DNA of 64,000 bases from assembly GCF_008632335.1 (NCBI RefSeq), contig NZ_VWXX01000014.1, positions 1 through 64,000 on the forward strand, in the 5' to 3' direction. Below, in pieces: positions 28,770-37,339 of this stretch (positions are counted from its first letter, which is position 1; the number at the start of each line of letters is the position of its first letter). Origin of the DNA: Thiohalocapsa marina. GTDB taxonomy: Bacteria; Pseudomonadota; Gammaproteobacteria; Chromatiales; Chromatiaceae. The notes under the pieces are model-generated. The model saw only the letters and a list, made by a program, of their open reading frames with translations. It was not told the origin of the DNA and made no database searches. The position numbers and the translations under genes were made by a program.

Positions 28770-30686
28770 ATGCTCAGACCCCAACCCATGAAGCACGCGC
28801 GCCTGCTGGTCATGACCGATGACCTGCCGCAGGCCTCGCTGGCGCTGGCCCAGACCGAGAGCTTCCATCCGGACCCGCGGCCGCCGGAGGCGCAGGCGTT
28901 GTCGGAGGCGCCCGGCCGAGGCTACCGCGAGCTGTATCAGCAGGCGCGCTCGCGGCTGGACAAGATCGCCAGGCTGGTGGAACTGGAAGGGCCGCCCGAC
29001 CTGCCGACGCTGCGGGTGGTGGACCACGCAGAACTGGCCGCGACCAACCAGGAGCTGGCAACCCGCTGGGAGGAGGCGTCGCGGTTCGAGGAGGGATTCC
29101 GCCGTATCGACGACGCGGAGCGCTTCATCCGCGACCAGGCAGCAGCGCTGGCCAATTTTGCCGACCTGAAGATCGACCTCGGCACCCTGCGCAACAAGAC
29201 CCGCTTTCTCGATTTCTATGTCGGCATCGTGCCGCGGGAAAACGTCAGCCGCCTGGAGGGCGCGGTGCGCCTGGCGGACCATCTGCTGTTCAATTACCTG
29301 CAGCGCGGCGACAGCGCCCATGTCATCATCGTCGGCCCCCGCGGCGAACAGGAGGCGCAACTGCAGTCGGTGCTGGCATCCGCCGCATTCCAGGCGCTGC
29401 CGATTCCCCAGGGGCTGGACGAGGACGCCGATCCGGCACATCAGCGCGAACGCCTGGCGCAGCGCCAGGCGGAACTGGAGCAGCAACGCCAGACCCTGAC
29501 CGAGACGCTGGCGGACTGGCGGCACACCCACCAGGACGCACTGCTGGAAGCCCAGCGCACGCTGCTGCTGGCAGAGCCGTTCGTCACCCTGGACCCGTCC
29601 ATTCGCAGCACCGGGCATCTGGCAGTGCTGGCGGGCTGGGTACCGGCCCGCGCAGTGGTCGCGCTGCAACAGCGCCTGCAGGACAGCCTGAGCCTGCCGT
29701 TCCAGCTGGATTGCCGCGATCCGCGCCCGGACGAACGCCCGCTGGTGCCCTCGGTGCCGGTGCGGGCGCGGCTGCTGCAGCCCTTTGCGCTGCTGGTGAA
29801 ACAATACGGCATCCCGCAGTACGGCGAGGTGGACCCGACGCCGTTGTTTGCGCTCACCTTTCTGTTCATGTTCGGCTCCATGTTCGGCGATCTGGGCCAG
29901 GGCGCGGTGATCGCCCTGCTGGCCTGGGCCTTCCGCCGCCGGCTCGGCCGCTTCTGGCTGTTCGGCATCCTGGCCGGGCTGTCGTCGATGCTGTTCGGCC
30001 TGCTCTACGGCAGCCTGTTCGGCTACGAGGAGATCCTGCCGGCGCTGTGGAAGAGCCCCATCCATCACCCGATCCTGATGCTCAAGCTGGCGCTGGGCTA
30101 CGGCGTGCTGTTCCTGGTCACCGCCTGCCTGCTGGCCATCTACAACCGGCTTGCGGTGAAGAACGTCGCCGGCGCCCTGTTCGGCCATCACGGCGCGATC
30201 AACCTGCTGTTCTACCTGGCACTGGTCTGGGGCGGCCTGAACCTGGCCCGAGGCGACGACTTCGGCGCCGCGCCCTTGGCGCTGGTGCTGGCCACCCTGG
30301 GCGCGCTGGCCGGCTATGCCTGGCGCCAGTTGCAGGCCCCGGTGGGGGAGAAGGTGCTGGTGGTGTTCATCGAGACGCTGGAGACCATCATCGGCTACAT
30401 CTCCAACACCCTGTCGTTCCTGCGGGTGGCCGCCTTCAGCCTCAACCACGCGGCGCTGTCCATCGCCGTGCTGACCCTGGCCAACATGATGGGCACCACC
30501 GGCCACGTGATCACGGTCATACTGGGCAACGTCTTCGTCCTGGTGCTGGAGGGCGGCATCGTCATGATCCAGGTCATGCGCCTGCAGTACTACGAGGGCT
30601 TTTCGCGCTATTTTTCCGGCGACGGTCACGAATTCACGCCGTTGCGACTGCGCCGCGGGGTCCGGCTGACCACACACGGCACCTGA
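28770..30686 (+). CDS. atpI: V/A-type ATPase subunit I (a subunit), operon 2
   Basis: The 638-residue protein has a cytoplasmic N-terminal half with long helices (about 45-270), then a membrane half. Signatures are QYGIPQYGEVDPTPLFALTF, MFGSMFGDLGQGAVIAL, GLLYGSLFGYEEILP and ISNTLSFLRVAAFSLNHAAL with the half-channel Arg. Its GYEEILPALW loop is closer to typical V-type a subunits than the operon 1 copy. Met7 (28788, MKHARLLV) is an alternative start. It forms the ion path with the K ring. Confidence 0.93.
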   Translation: MLRPQPMKHARLLVMTDDLPQASLALAQTESFHPDPRPPEAQALSEAPGRGYRELYQQARSRLDKIARLVELEGPPDLPTLRVVDHAELAATNQELATRWEEASRFEEGFRRIDDAERFIRDQAAALANFADLKIDLGTLRNKTRFLDFYVGIVPRENVSRLEGAVRLADHLLFNYLQRGDSAHVIIVGPRGEQEAQLQSVLASAAFQALPIPQGLDEDADPAHQRERLAQRQAELEQQRQTLTETLADWRHTHQDALLEAQRTLLLAEPFVTLDPSIRSTGHLAVLAGWVPARAVVALQQRLQDSLSLPFQLDCRDPRPDERPLVPSVPVRARLLQPFALLVKQYGIPQYGEVDPTPLFALTFLFMFGSMFGDLGQGAVIALLAWAFRRRLGRFWLFGILAGLSSMLFGLLYGSLFGYEEILPALWKSPIHHPILMLKLALGYGVLFLVTACLLAIYNRLAVKNVAGALFGHHGAINLLFYLALVWGGLNLARGDDFGAAPLALVLATLGALAGYAWRQLQAPVGEKVLVVFIETLETIIGYISNTLSFLRVAAFSLNHAALSIAVLTLANMMGTTGHVITVILGNVFVLVLEGGIVMIQVMRLQYYEGFSRYFSGDGHEFTPLRLRRGVRLTTHGT

Positions 30687-30725
30687 TCGTCCAACTCCAT
30701 TCCGTCAACCCAGAGGAATCCACGC

Positions 30726-31172
30726 ATGTACTGGCTCGTCGCCCTGATGTCCTTCGCCATCGTCGGCCTGATCCTGGCCGGCCTGTATCTGGAGCTGCGC
30801 CCGGTCCATGCGCGGCGGGTGCGGCCCTGGTTCAAGCCGGCCCTGGCGACGCAGTTGGTGGTCTTCGTCGGTGCCCAGATCGGGCTGCTGCTGCTGGGCA
30901 TGAACGCCGCCTTCGCCGAAGAGGTGGTGGAGGTGGTCGCGATCACCGAGATCAGCACTGGCATGGGCCTGGCCATCATCGGCGCCGGCATCCCCACCGG
31001 CCTGTCCACCATCGGCGCCGGCATCGCCGTGGGTCCCATCGGCGCCGCGTCCCTGGCTGCCATCACCGAAAAGCCCGAGACCCTGGGCCGGACGCTGATC
31101 TACCTGGGCCTGGCGGAGGGCATCGCCATCTACGGCCTGGTCATCTCGATCCTGCTGCTCAACCGCATCTGA
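30726..31172 (+). CDS. atpK: V/A-type ATPase subunit K with N-terminal extension, operon 2
   Basis: The 148-residue protein carries a normal proteolipid hairpin at 75-148 (IGAASLAAITEKPETLGR, then IYLGLAEGIAIYGLVISILL) with the ion-binding Glu131. Before it lies an N-terminal region of about 65 residues with two hydrophobic helices (2-22 and 41-63). The second ends in LLLGMNAAFAEE, which looks like a signal-peptide cleavage site. The Glu is followed by Gly, as in operon 1. The ribosome site is GAGGA at 30713-30717. Whether the extension is cleaved or stays in the ring is unknown. Confidence 0.88.
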   Translation: MYWLVALMSFAIVGLILAGLYLELRPVHARRVRPWFKPALATQLVVFVGAQIGLLLLGMNAAFAEEVVEVVAITEISTGMGLAIIGAGIPTGLSTIGAGIAVGPIGAASLAAITEKPETLGRTLIYLGLAEGIAIYGLVISILLLNRI

Positions 31173-31187
31173 GCGAGGCCCCGCCCC

Positions 31188-31532
31188 ATGGCCGAACCCA
31201 CCGACAGCGCCCCCGCCACACGCATGCTGTTTCTCGGCGACGACAGCCTGGCCGACGGGTTTCGGCTGATCGGCTTCGAGACACACCCCAATCCGCCCCC
31301 CGACGCGGTGGACCGGATCTTTGGCGACCTGCGCCGCTCGCGGGACAAGGCCTTCGTCGTCATCGACGAGGCGGTGATGGCCATGGAGGTCACCAACCTG
31401 CGCCGGGTGCGCCAGGAGGGCGGGCGTATTGTCGTCATTGCAGTGCCGGCGCTGGCGGATCCGCCGCAGCTGTCCAGCGAGGTGGCGGACCGGCTGGCGA
31501 CCATGTTCGGCAGTTCAAACCTGATGCAGTAG
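31188..31532 (+). CDS. atpF: V/A-type ATPase subunit F, operon 2
   Basis: The 114-residue protein has the F fold pattern: MLFLGDDSLADGFRLIGFET, a KAFVVIDEAVMAM strand-loop, and GRIVVIAVPALADP. F sits on the D shaft at the bottom of the A3B3 head. It follows K after 15 bases and precedes E after 21. A short N-terminal extension (MAEPTDSAPAT) distinguishes it from the operon 1 F. Confidence 0.85.
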   Translation: MAEPTDSAPATRMLFLGDDSLADGFRLIGFETHPNPPPDAVDRIFGDLRRSRDKAFVVIDEAVMAMEVTNLRRVRQEGGRIVVIAVPALADPPQLSSEVADRLATMFGSSNLMQ

Positions 31533-31553
31533 AGGCGACACAGAGGCAACCCC

Positions 31554-32195
31554 GTGACCCAAGCACATGAGCTCGAACAGGCCATCCTGGCCCGCGCCGA
31601 ACGCCTGGCCGGCGAGTACCGCGAGCGGGCCCGGCGCACCCGCGACGCCATCCTGCGCGAGGCGGCGGACAAGCTCCGGCTGCGGGAGCAGCGCGAGGAG
31701 GCCATCGCCAAGGCACTGGGCGAACGCACCTATCGGCAGCAGGTGCAGGCGGAGGAATTGCGCCTGCAGAGCCATCTTGACCGCGTGCGCTGGAACCTGG
31801 TGCGCGATGTCGAGGCGCGGCTGGCCGAGCAGATGCAGGCCCATGCCCGGGACGAGACGCGACAACTGGCCACGCTCACGGCGCTGATCGCCACCGCGGC
31901 GACCGAGATCGAACGCGACGCCGTCATCGTGGCGGCCAATGCCCGCGAACAACGGCTGCTGGCAGCGAACTGGGAGCAGGTCTGCGCCGCCCTGCCCGCC
32001 CGCACCCAGGCCACGCTGGCGGATCAGGCCATCGACACCCTGGCCGGCGTGCTGGTCACCGCCGCCGACGGGCGCATCCGCGTGGACAACACCTTCGAGG
32101 GTCGCATGGCCCGGCTGCAGCCGCAGATCCAGCACCGCATCCTCGAACGGTTGCTGCCCAGCGGGTTCGACACCGGCGCCGTCTTCGCCGGCTGA
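31554..32195 (+). CDS. atpE: V/A-type ATPase subunit E, operon 2
   Basis: The 213-residue protein has a long N-terminal charged helix (about 1-115, ERLAGEYRERARRTRDAILR) and a C-terminal globular part with GVLVTAADGRIRVDNTFEGR, a characteristic E-subunit ending. It pairs with G as the stator stalk. The start is GTG at 31554 with GAGGCAAC just upstream. It plays the same role as 22669-23298 in operon 1, with which it shares the TADG/SADG strand near the end. Confidence 0.86.
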   Translation: MTQAHELEQAILARAERLAGEYRERARRTRDAILREAADKLRLREQREEAIAKALGERTYRQQVQAEELRLQSHLDRVRWNLVRDVEARLAEQMQAHARDETRQLATLTALIATAATEIERDAVIVAANAREQRLLAANWEQVCAALPARTQATLADQAIDTLAGVLVTAADGRIRVDNTFEGRMARLQPQIQHRILERLLPSGFDTGAVFAG

Positions 32196-32287
32196 GCCGG
32201 CTGGGCTGGCCAGATGTGCCCGCACCGCCGGCAAGCGCAGGACGCCCCTTCACTTTATTCAAGCATCGCCCGAGAGACGATCGAACC

Positions 32288-34081
32288 ATGACCGACAGCC
32301 AACGCAGCGGCATCGTGCGCGACATCAACGGACCGATTGTGACCATCGACCTGCCCGGCATCCGCAGCGGCGAGCAGGTGCGCATCGGCGAGATCGGCCT
32401 GGTGGGCGAGGTGATTTCCCTGTCCGGGCGCGAGGCCAGGGTACAGACCTACGAGACCACCGAGGGCGTGCGCCCCGGCGAACCTGCCACCGGGCTCGGC
32501 TGGCCGCTGTCGGTGGAGCTGGGCCCCGGGCTCATGGGCGGCATCTTCGACGGCGTGCAGCGGCCTCTGGAGAAGATCGCGCTGGAGTCCGGCGACTACA
32601 TCCGCCGCGGCCTGGCAGTGCCGGCGCTGGATCGGGCCAGGCAGTGGGAGTTCGAGCCCAACACCGCACTGGAGCTGGGGCGCGAGCTGGGGCCGGGCTC
32701 GGTGCTCGGCACGGTGCAGGAGACCGAGACCGTGCTGCACAAGATCCTGGTGCCGCCCAACGTCCAGGGCGAGCTGGAGGAACTGGCCCCTGCCGGCGAC
32801 TATGACATCGAGTCCACCATCGCCCATATCCGCGACGAACGCGGTCACCGGCATCGCCTGGGCCTGTATCACCGCTGGCCGGTGCGCAAGCCGCGCCCCT
32901 ATCGCCGACGCGACGACGGCATCTCGCCGCTGATCACGGGGCAGCGCGTCATCGACACCTTCTTCCCGCAGCTCAAGGGCGGCAAGGGTGCCGTGCCGGG
33001 CCCCTTCGGCGCCGGCAAGACCGTGGTGCAGCAGCAGATCGCGCGCTGGTCCAATGCCGACATCGTCATCTATGTGGGCTGCGGTGAGCGTGGCAACGAG
33101 CTGGTCGACGTGCTGGAGAGCTTCCCGAAGCTGGAGGACCCCTATTCCGGGCGCAAGCTCATGGAGCGCACGCTGCTGGTGGCCAACACCTCGAACATGC
33201 CGGTGGTGGCGCGCGAGGCCTCGATCTATGTCGGCCTGACCATGGCCGAGTACTACCGCGACATGGGCTATGACGTGGTCATGCTGGCGGATTCCACCAG
33301 CCGCTGGGCCGAGGCCCTGCGCGAGGTCTCGGGCCGGCTGGGGCAGATGCCCGTGGAAGAGGGCTATCCGGCCTATCTGGCCTCGCGCCTGGCCGCCGTC
33401 TACGAGCGCGCCGGTCGCGTCGAGACCTTTGACGCCGGTGCCGGCTCGGTGACCCTGATCGGCGCCGTCTCGCCCCCCGGCGGCGACTTCTCCGAGCCCG
33501 TCACCAGCCACACCAAGGACATCATCGAGACCTTCTGGGCCCTGTCGAAGGAACTGGCCGACGCGCGCCACTATCCGAGCATCGACTGGGTGACGAGCTT
33601 TTCCGGCCATGTGCACACGGCCGCCGAGTGGTGGCACAAGGAGGTCGACCGGCATTGGGAGCAACGCCGCACCCAGGCCCTGGCGCTGCTGGCGCGGGAT
33701 GCAGAGCTCTCGCGCATCGTCAACCTGGTGGGCCCGGAGGCCCTGTCAGACGCCCAGCGCTGGCAGCTGGAGGGCGCCTCGCTGGTGAAGGAGGGCGTGC
33801 TGCAGCAGAGCGCGCTGGACGACGTCGACACCTTCTGCTCGCCGCAGAAGCAGTTCGCGCTGCTGGATCTGGCCCTGTCCATCTACGACAAGGGCATGGA
33901 ACTGATCGAACTCGGCGTGCCGGTGAACGAGCTGCAAGGTCTGCCGCAACTGGCCAAGGCGCGGCGCTGCAAGTCCATGTACAACAGCGATCAGGTGGGC
34001 AACATTCGCGCCCTCGCCAGCGAGATTGAAAAGGCCTTCGAGGCCATCCGGCTGGAGTACGCCAAGCAGCGTGTCGCGTGA
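32288..34081 (+). CDS. atpA: V/A-type ATPase catalytic subunit A, operon 2
   Basis: The 597-residue protein has a canonical P-loop GPFGAGKT at residues 238-245, [39 protein letters not shown] and [20 protein letters not shown]. The bulge domain at 110-200 is present. It has a more typical C-terminal domain ([19 protein letters not shown]) than the operon 1 A. The start at 32288 gives [18 protein letters not shown], matching the family. A spacer of 351 bases with REP repeats separates it from B. Confidence 0.95.
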   Translation: MTDSQRSGIVRDINGPIVTIDLPGIRSGEQVRIGEIGLVGEVISLSGREARVQTYETTEGVRPGEPATGLGWPLSVELGPGLMGGIFDGVQRPLEKIALESGDYIRRGLAVPALDRARQWEFEPNTALELGRELGPGSVLGTVQETETVLHKILVPPNVQGELEELAPAGDYDIESTIAHIRDERGHRHRLGLYHRWPVRKPRPYRRRDDGISPLITGQRVIDTFFPQLKGGKGAVPGPFGAGKTVVQQQIARWSNADIVIYVGCGERGNELVDVLESFPKLEDPYSGRKLMERTLLVANTSNMPVVAREASIYVGLTMAEYYRDMGYDVVMLADSTSRWAEALREVSGRLGQMPVEEGYPAYLASRLAAVYERAGRVETFDAGAGSVTLIGAVSPPGGDFSEPVTSHTKDIIETFWALSKELADARHYPSIDWVTSFSGHVHTAAEWWHKEVDRHWEQRRTQALALLARDAELSRIVNLVGPEALSDAQRWQLEGASLVKEGVLQQSALDDVDTFCSPQKQFALLDLALSIYDKGMELIELGVPVNELQGLPQLAKARRCKSMYNSDQVGNIRALASEIEKAFEAIRLEYAKQRVA

Positions 34082-34104
34082 GGATTCAAGCGCGGATGGA
34101 TTTC

Positions 34105-34140
34105 ACCGCAAAGGCACAGAGGACGCAGAGAGAAAGCGGC
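34105..34140. repeat. Purine-rich dispersed repeat
   Basis: The sequence begins ACCGCAAAGGCACAGAGGAC and continues GCAGAGAGAAAGCGG. It is the same element as at 20812 (minus orientation) and 40255, again just after an A subunit gene. Confidence 0.6.
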
Positions 34141-34198
34141 GTGTTTTCTCACCGGCTGCATGCAACGCCGCATCCTTTATGTGCACGAATACAGATCC

Positions 34199-34355
34199 GT
34201 AGGGTGGATGAGCGAAGCGACATCCACCGTGTTGCCGCGGGACAGTGGACGGCGCTGCTTCCTGGTGGACGGCGCTTCGCTTGTCCACCCTACCCGGCTG
34301 CTTCCTGGTGGACGGCGCTTCGCTTGTCCACCCTACCCAGCTTGTCCACCCTACC
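34199..34355. repeat. REP-like array in the A-B spacer of operon 2
   Basis: Four units are visible: 34199-34228 in one orientation, then 34264-34293 and 34307-34336 inverted, then a half unit at 34341-34355. The two inverted units are part of a 43-base direct repeat (starting 34254 and 34297). Each is a palindrome of the form GGTGGACG...TTGTCCACCCTAC. With the purine-rich element they account for most of the 34082-34432 gap; no gene is present. Confidence 0.85.
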
Positions 34356-34432
34356 GGGGTTGTTTGCACACAGCGTGCGCGTGGGCAGGAAAACGCTGCC
34401 CAGCCCAGGCTAACTGACTGGTTTCTTGTCCC

Positions 34433-35812
34433 ATGAGCATCAAAGAATACCGAACCGCAAGCGAGGCCCGTGGAGGCCTGATCGTGGTGCGCGAGACCCC
34501 CGGCGTGGCCTTCGGCGACCGCGTGCGCATCACCGACGGCCGCGGCGAGACCCGCGACGGTCAGGTGATCCGCAGCGCCGACGACGAGGTGCTGATCCTG
34601 GTGTTCGAGGGCACCGACGATCTCGACCTGGACGATCTCTGGGTCCGCTTTCTGGATGAACCGGTGGAGATCGCCCTGTCGCCGGAGATCCTCGGCCGCG
34701 AGTTCGACGGCCTCGGCGCGCCCCGGGACAATCGCCCGCCGGTGCTGTCGAACATCCGTCGTGCGGTGGGCGGCTCGCCCATCAATCCGGCCGCGCGCAC
34801 CTACCCGCGCGAGTTCATCCAGACCGGCATCTCCACCATCGACGGCCTCAACTCGCTGGTGCGCGGGCAGAAGCTGCCGATCTTCTCCGGCTCCGGGTTG
34901 CCGCACAACAAGCTGGCCGCGCAGATCGTGCGTCAGGCCAAGCTGAAAGACGAGGACTCCAGCTTCTCCATCGTCTTCGCCGCCATGGGCGTATCCTACG
35001 CCGACGCCAAGTTCTTCCGCGACGAGTTCGCCTCCTCCGGCGTGCTGCGCAATGTGGTGATGTTCGTGAACCTGGCCGATGACCCGCCGGTGGAGCGCCT
35101 GACGCTGCCGCGCACCGCGCTCACCGCCGCCGAGTATCTGGCCTATGACCTGGACCGCCATGTGCTGGTGGTCATGACCGACATGACCTACTACGCCGAG
35201 GCCCTGCGCGAGGTGGCCACCGCCAAGGGCGATGTGCCGGCACGCAAGGGCTACCCGGGCTATCTCTATTCGGATCTGGCCGAGATCTATGAGCGCTGCG
35301 GGCGCATCCACCAGCGCCACGGCTCCATCACCATGATGCCCGTGGTGAGCATGCCCTCGGACGACATCACCCACCCCATCCCGGACCTGACCGGCTACAT
35401 CACCGAGGGTCAGATCGTGCTGTCGCGGGAGCTGCACAACCAGGGCATCTACCCGCCGGTGCACATCTCCCCCAGCCTGTCGCGACTGATGAAGGACGGC
35501 ATCGGCAAGGACGACACCCGTGAGGATCACCCGCGCGTCGCTGCCCAGCTCTACGCCCTCTACGCCCGGGCGCTGGAGACGCGCAACCTGGCCAGCATCA
35601 TCGGCGCCGATGAACTCAGCGAGCGCGATCGACGGTATCTGCATTTCGCCGATGCCTTCGACAGCCGCTTCGTCGGCCAGGGCGATGCCGAGGACCGCAG
35701 CATCGAGGCCACGCTGAACCTGGCTTGGGAACTCATGAGCGCCTTCCCCCGCGACATGCTTACCCGCGTGTCGGAGACGGAACTGGCGAAGTATTATCAG
35801 GGGAACGAATAA
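34433..35812 (+). CDS. atpB: V/A-type ATPase subunit B, operon 2
   Basis: The 459-residue protein has the B-subunit landmarks GREFDGLGAPRDNRPPV, FIQTGISTIDGLNSLVRGQK, FSGSGLPHNKLAAQIVRQA, MTDMTYYAEALREVATAKG and ISPSLSRLMKDGIGKDDTRE. It is the regulatory nucleotide-site subunit and supplies the arginine finger. It resembles its operon 1 counterpart throughout, with clear differences in the N-terminal barrel. It is followed after 44 bases by a ykgJ-like gene rather than by D. Confidence 0.95.
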   Translation: MSIKEYRTASEARGGLIVVRETPGVAFGDRVRITDGRGETRDGQVIRSADDEVLILVFEGTDDLDLDDLWVRFLDEPVEIALSPEILGREFDGLGAPRDNRPPVLSNIRRAVGGSPINPAARTYPREFIQTGISTIDGLNSLVRGQKLPIFSGSGLPHNKLAAQIVRQAKLKDEDSSFSIVFAAMGVSYADAKFFRDEFASSGVLRNVVMFVNLADDPPVERLTLPRTALTAAEYLAYDLDRHVLVVMTDMTYYAEALREVATAKGDVPARKGYPGYLYSDLAEIYERCGRIHQRHGSITMMPVVSMPSDDITHPIPDLTGYITEGQIVLSRELHNQGIYPPVHISPSLSRLMKDGIGKDDTREDHPRVAAQLYALYARALETRNLASIIGADELSERDRRYLHFADAFDSRFVGQGDAEDRSIEATLNLAWELMSAFPRDMLTRVSETELAKYYQGNE

Positions 35813-35856
35813 CGCTTGCTCGCGCACAGACGCATCGAAGGCCCCGAAACCAGCTG

Positions 35857-36150
35857 ATGACAGACCAGAGAATCCATTGCCCCGACTGCGCCGCCGTCTG
35901 CTGCCGCCTGGAGGTACTCTGCATCACCGACACCGGCGTTCCGCGGCACCTGACGCAGCAGCGCGCCGACGGTGTCGAGACCATGGTGCGCCTCGACGAC
36001 GGCTGGTGCGCGGCGCTGGATCGCGTCAACATGCATTGCAGCATCTACGACCAGCGCCCGCTGATCTGCCGAGAACTGGAGATGGGTGGCGCCGATTGCA
36101 TCGCCGAGCGTCAGCGCTTCGTCGTCGAATGCTCCGGACCGGCGTCATAG
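35857..36150 (+). CDS. YkgJ-family cysteine-cluster protein
   Basis: The 97-residue protein is cysteine-rich. It begins MTDQRIHCPDCAAVCCRLEV with Cys8, 11, 15, 16 and 22, followed by WCAALDRVNMHCSIYDQRP and LICRELEMGGADC. This is the pattern of the YkgJ (UPF0153) family, thought to bind zinc or iron, function unknown. It lies inside operon 2 between B and D, 44 and 58 bases from them, so it is co-transcribed with the ATPase. Operon 1 has no equivalent. Confidence 0.82.
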   Translation: MTDQRIHCPDCAAVCCRLEVLCITDTGVPRHLTQQRADGVETMVRLDDGWCAALDRVNMHCSIYDQRPLICRELEMGGADCIAERQRFVVECSGPAS

Positions 36151-36208
36151 GCACGATTTCTGCCAGCACCGACAGCGCGCCATCCCCTGCAACCTCCCCT
36201 GACCCATC

Positions 36209-36832
36209 ATGGCCCAACACGTCCTCAAGGTTCCACCCACCAAGAACACCCTGCTGTCGCTGAAGAAGCAGGTCAGATTCCTCGAAGAGGGGCACGACCT
36301 GCTGGAGCGCAAGCGCGAGTTGCTGACGCGGCTGGTCTACGAACGCATTGGCGAGTATCGACGGCTGCGCGGCGAGTCCGAGAAGGCGCTGGAGGAGGCC
36401 TATCGCTGCCTGTCCATCACGCACCTGCGCATGGGCAGCCGCGGGCTGCACCAGGCCGCCCTCGGCGCCGAACCGGCCTTGCAGGTGGAGATCCTGCCGC
36501 GCCGCTCCCTGGGCGTGGAGTACCCGGCCGTGACCAGCAGCCGCCTGCCGATCAAGCCCGTCGGGCTGCTCGGCACTGACTCCAGCTTCGACAACACCCG
36601 TGACAACCTGGCCCAGGCGGCGGTATTGCTGGCCCGCCTGGGCGAAGTGGAGATCGCCCTGCACCGGCTGATGGAGGAGCAACGCAAGGCGCAAAAGCGC
36701 GTCAATGCACTCAAGTACAACATCATCCCGCTGTATCAGCGCACCATCCGCTTCATCCAGTCGTCGCTGGAAGAGGAAGAGCGCAACACCCTGTTCCAGG
36801 TAAAGATCCTGCGCGAACGTAAAGCGATCTGA
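36209..36832 (+). CDS. atpD: V/A-type ATPase subunit D, operon 2
   Basis: The 207-residue protein starts MAQHVLKVPPTKNTLLSLKK and has the D pattern: an N-terminal helix (QVRFLEEGHDLLERKRELL), a middle loop, and a C-terminal helix ending QKRVNALKYNIIPLYQRTI followed by FIQSSLEEEERNTLFQVKIL. It is the central rotor shaft. It conserves the VNALKYNIIP segment that is absent from the operon 1 D, so this is the more typical copy. Confidence 0.94.
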   Translation: MAQHVLKVPPTKNTLLSLKKQVRFLEEGHDLLERKRELLTRLVYERIGEYRRLRGESEKALEEAYRCLSITHLRMGSRGLHQAALGAEPALQVEILPRRSLGVEYPAVTSSRLPIKPVGLLGTDSSFDNTRDNLAQAAVLLARLGEVEIALHRLMEEQRKAQKRVNALKYNIIPLYQRTIRFIQSSLEEEERNTLFQVKILRERKAI

Positions 36833-36908
36833 GCCCGATTGAACGGGCATCGACTGCGATCTGAAAGACGTTCGCTGTTGATCAAGCCACCACAAAGAGG
36901 ACCCCAAC

Positions 36909-37109
36909 ATGGACTCCGGAGCCGTCAAGGCCATTGAATTCATCGTCATCATCGGCGCCGTCGCCTGGTTCTTCAACTCCCAGCAGCGCAACCTGAAGCG
37001 GCTGAAAGAAGAGCGCGAAGCCCGGCAGCAGGCAGAGCAGGAGACAGCCAGCCCGGCCAGCAAGCACAGTGACGGCGACAAGGCGGCCGACGCCAACCCC
37101 AAAGCCTGA
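36909..37109 (+). CDS. Small single-span membrane protein of unknown function
   Basis: The 66-residue protein has one transmembrane helix at about 8-22 (AIEFIVIIGAVAWFF), then a basic-acidic helix (RNLKRLKEEREARQQAEQE) and a disordered Ser/Asp/Lys tail. The ribosome site AGAGG is at 36896-36900. It follows subunit D by 76 bases on the same strand and may be the last gene of operon 2. I do not recognise a family. It could be an accessory or assembly factor (inference only). Confidence 0.65.
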   Translation: MDSGAVKAIEFIVIIGAVAWFFNSQQRNLKRLKEEREARQQAEQETASPASKHSDGDKAADANPKA

Positions 37110-37339
37110 CCCGGCCACTCGCTATGCACATGTGAGGGATGCCCGCCTAATTCAGTGCACTGTCACCGTAATGCGAAGGTCCAGACCCCTGGGATGCCTA
37201 TCACATTTAAAACACTGTCACCTTGATTGAGACTTGAAGCCACAGCGGCCGATCGCCTGGAACGCGCCCGAAAATTCACGGTTACAGCGTATATACTGTC
37301 CGGCTTTGGCCAATGGACTCTGCAAGCGGGCACGACGAG

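Noticed and set aside
28749-30677. 642-residue minus-strand frame opposite subunit I of operon 2
   Set aside because: Same reason: low-complexity antisense shadow with no domain.
36833-36848. GCCCG-ATTGAA-CGGGC hairpin after subunit D as the operon 2 terminator
   Set aside because: The five-base stem is short, has no T-tract, and a well-formed small gene follows.
37146-37225. Repeated CACTGTCACC words upstream of valS as an insertion-sequence end
   Set aside because: Only two short copies are present, with no transposase or target duplication.
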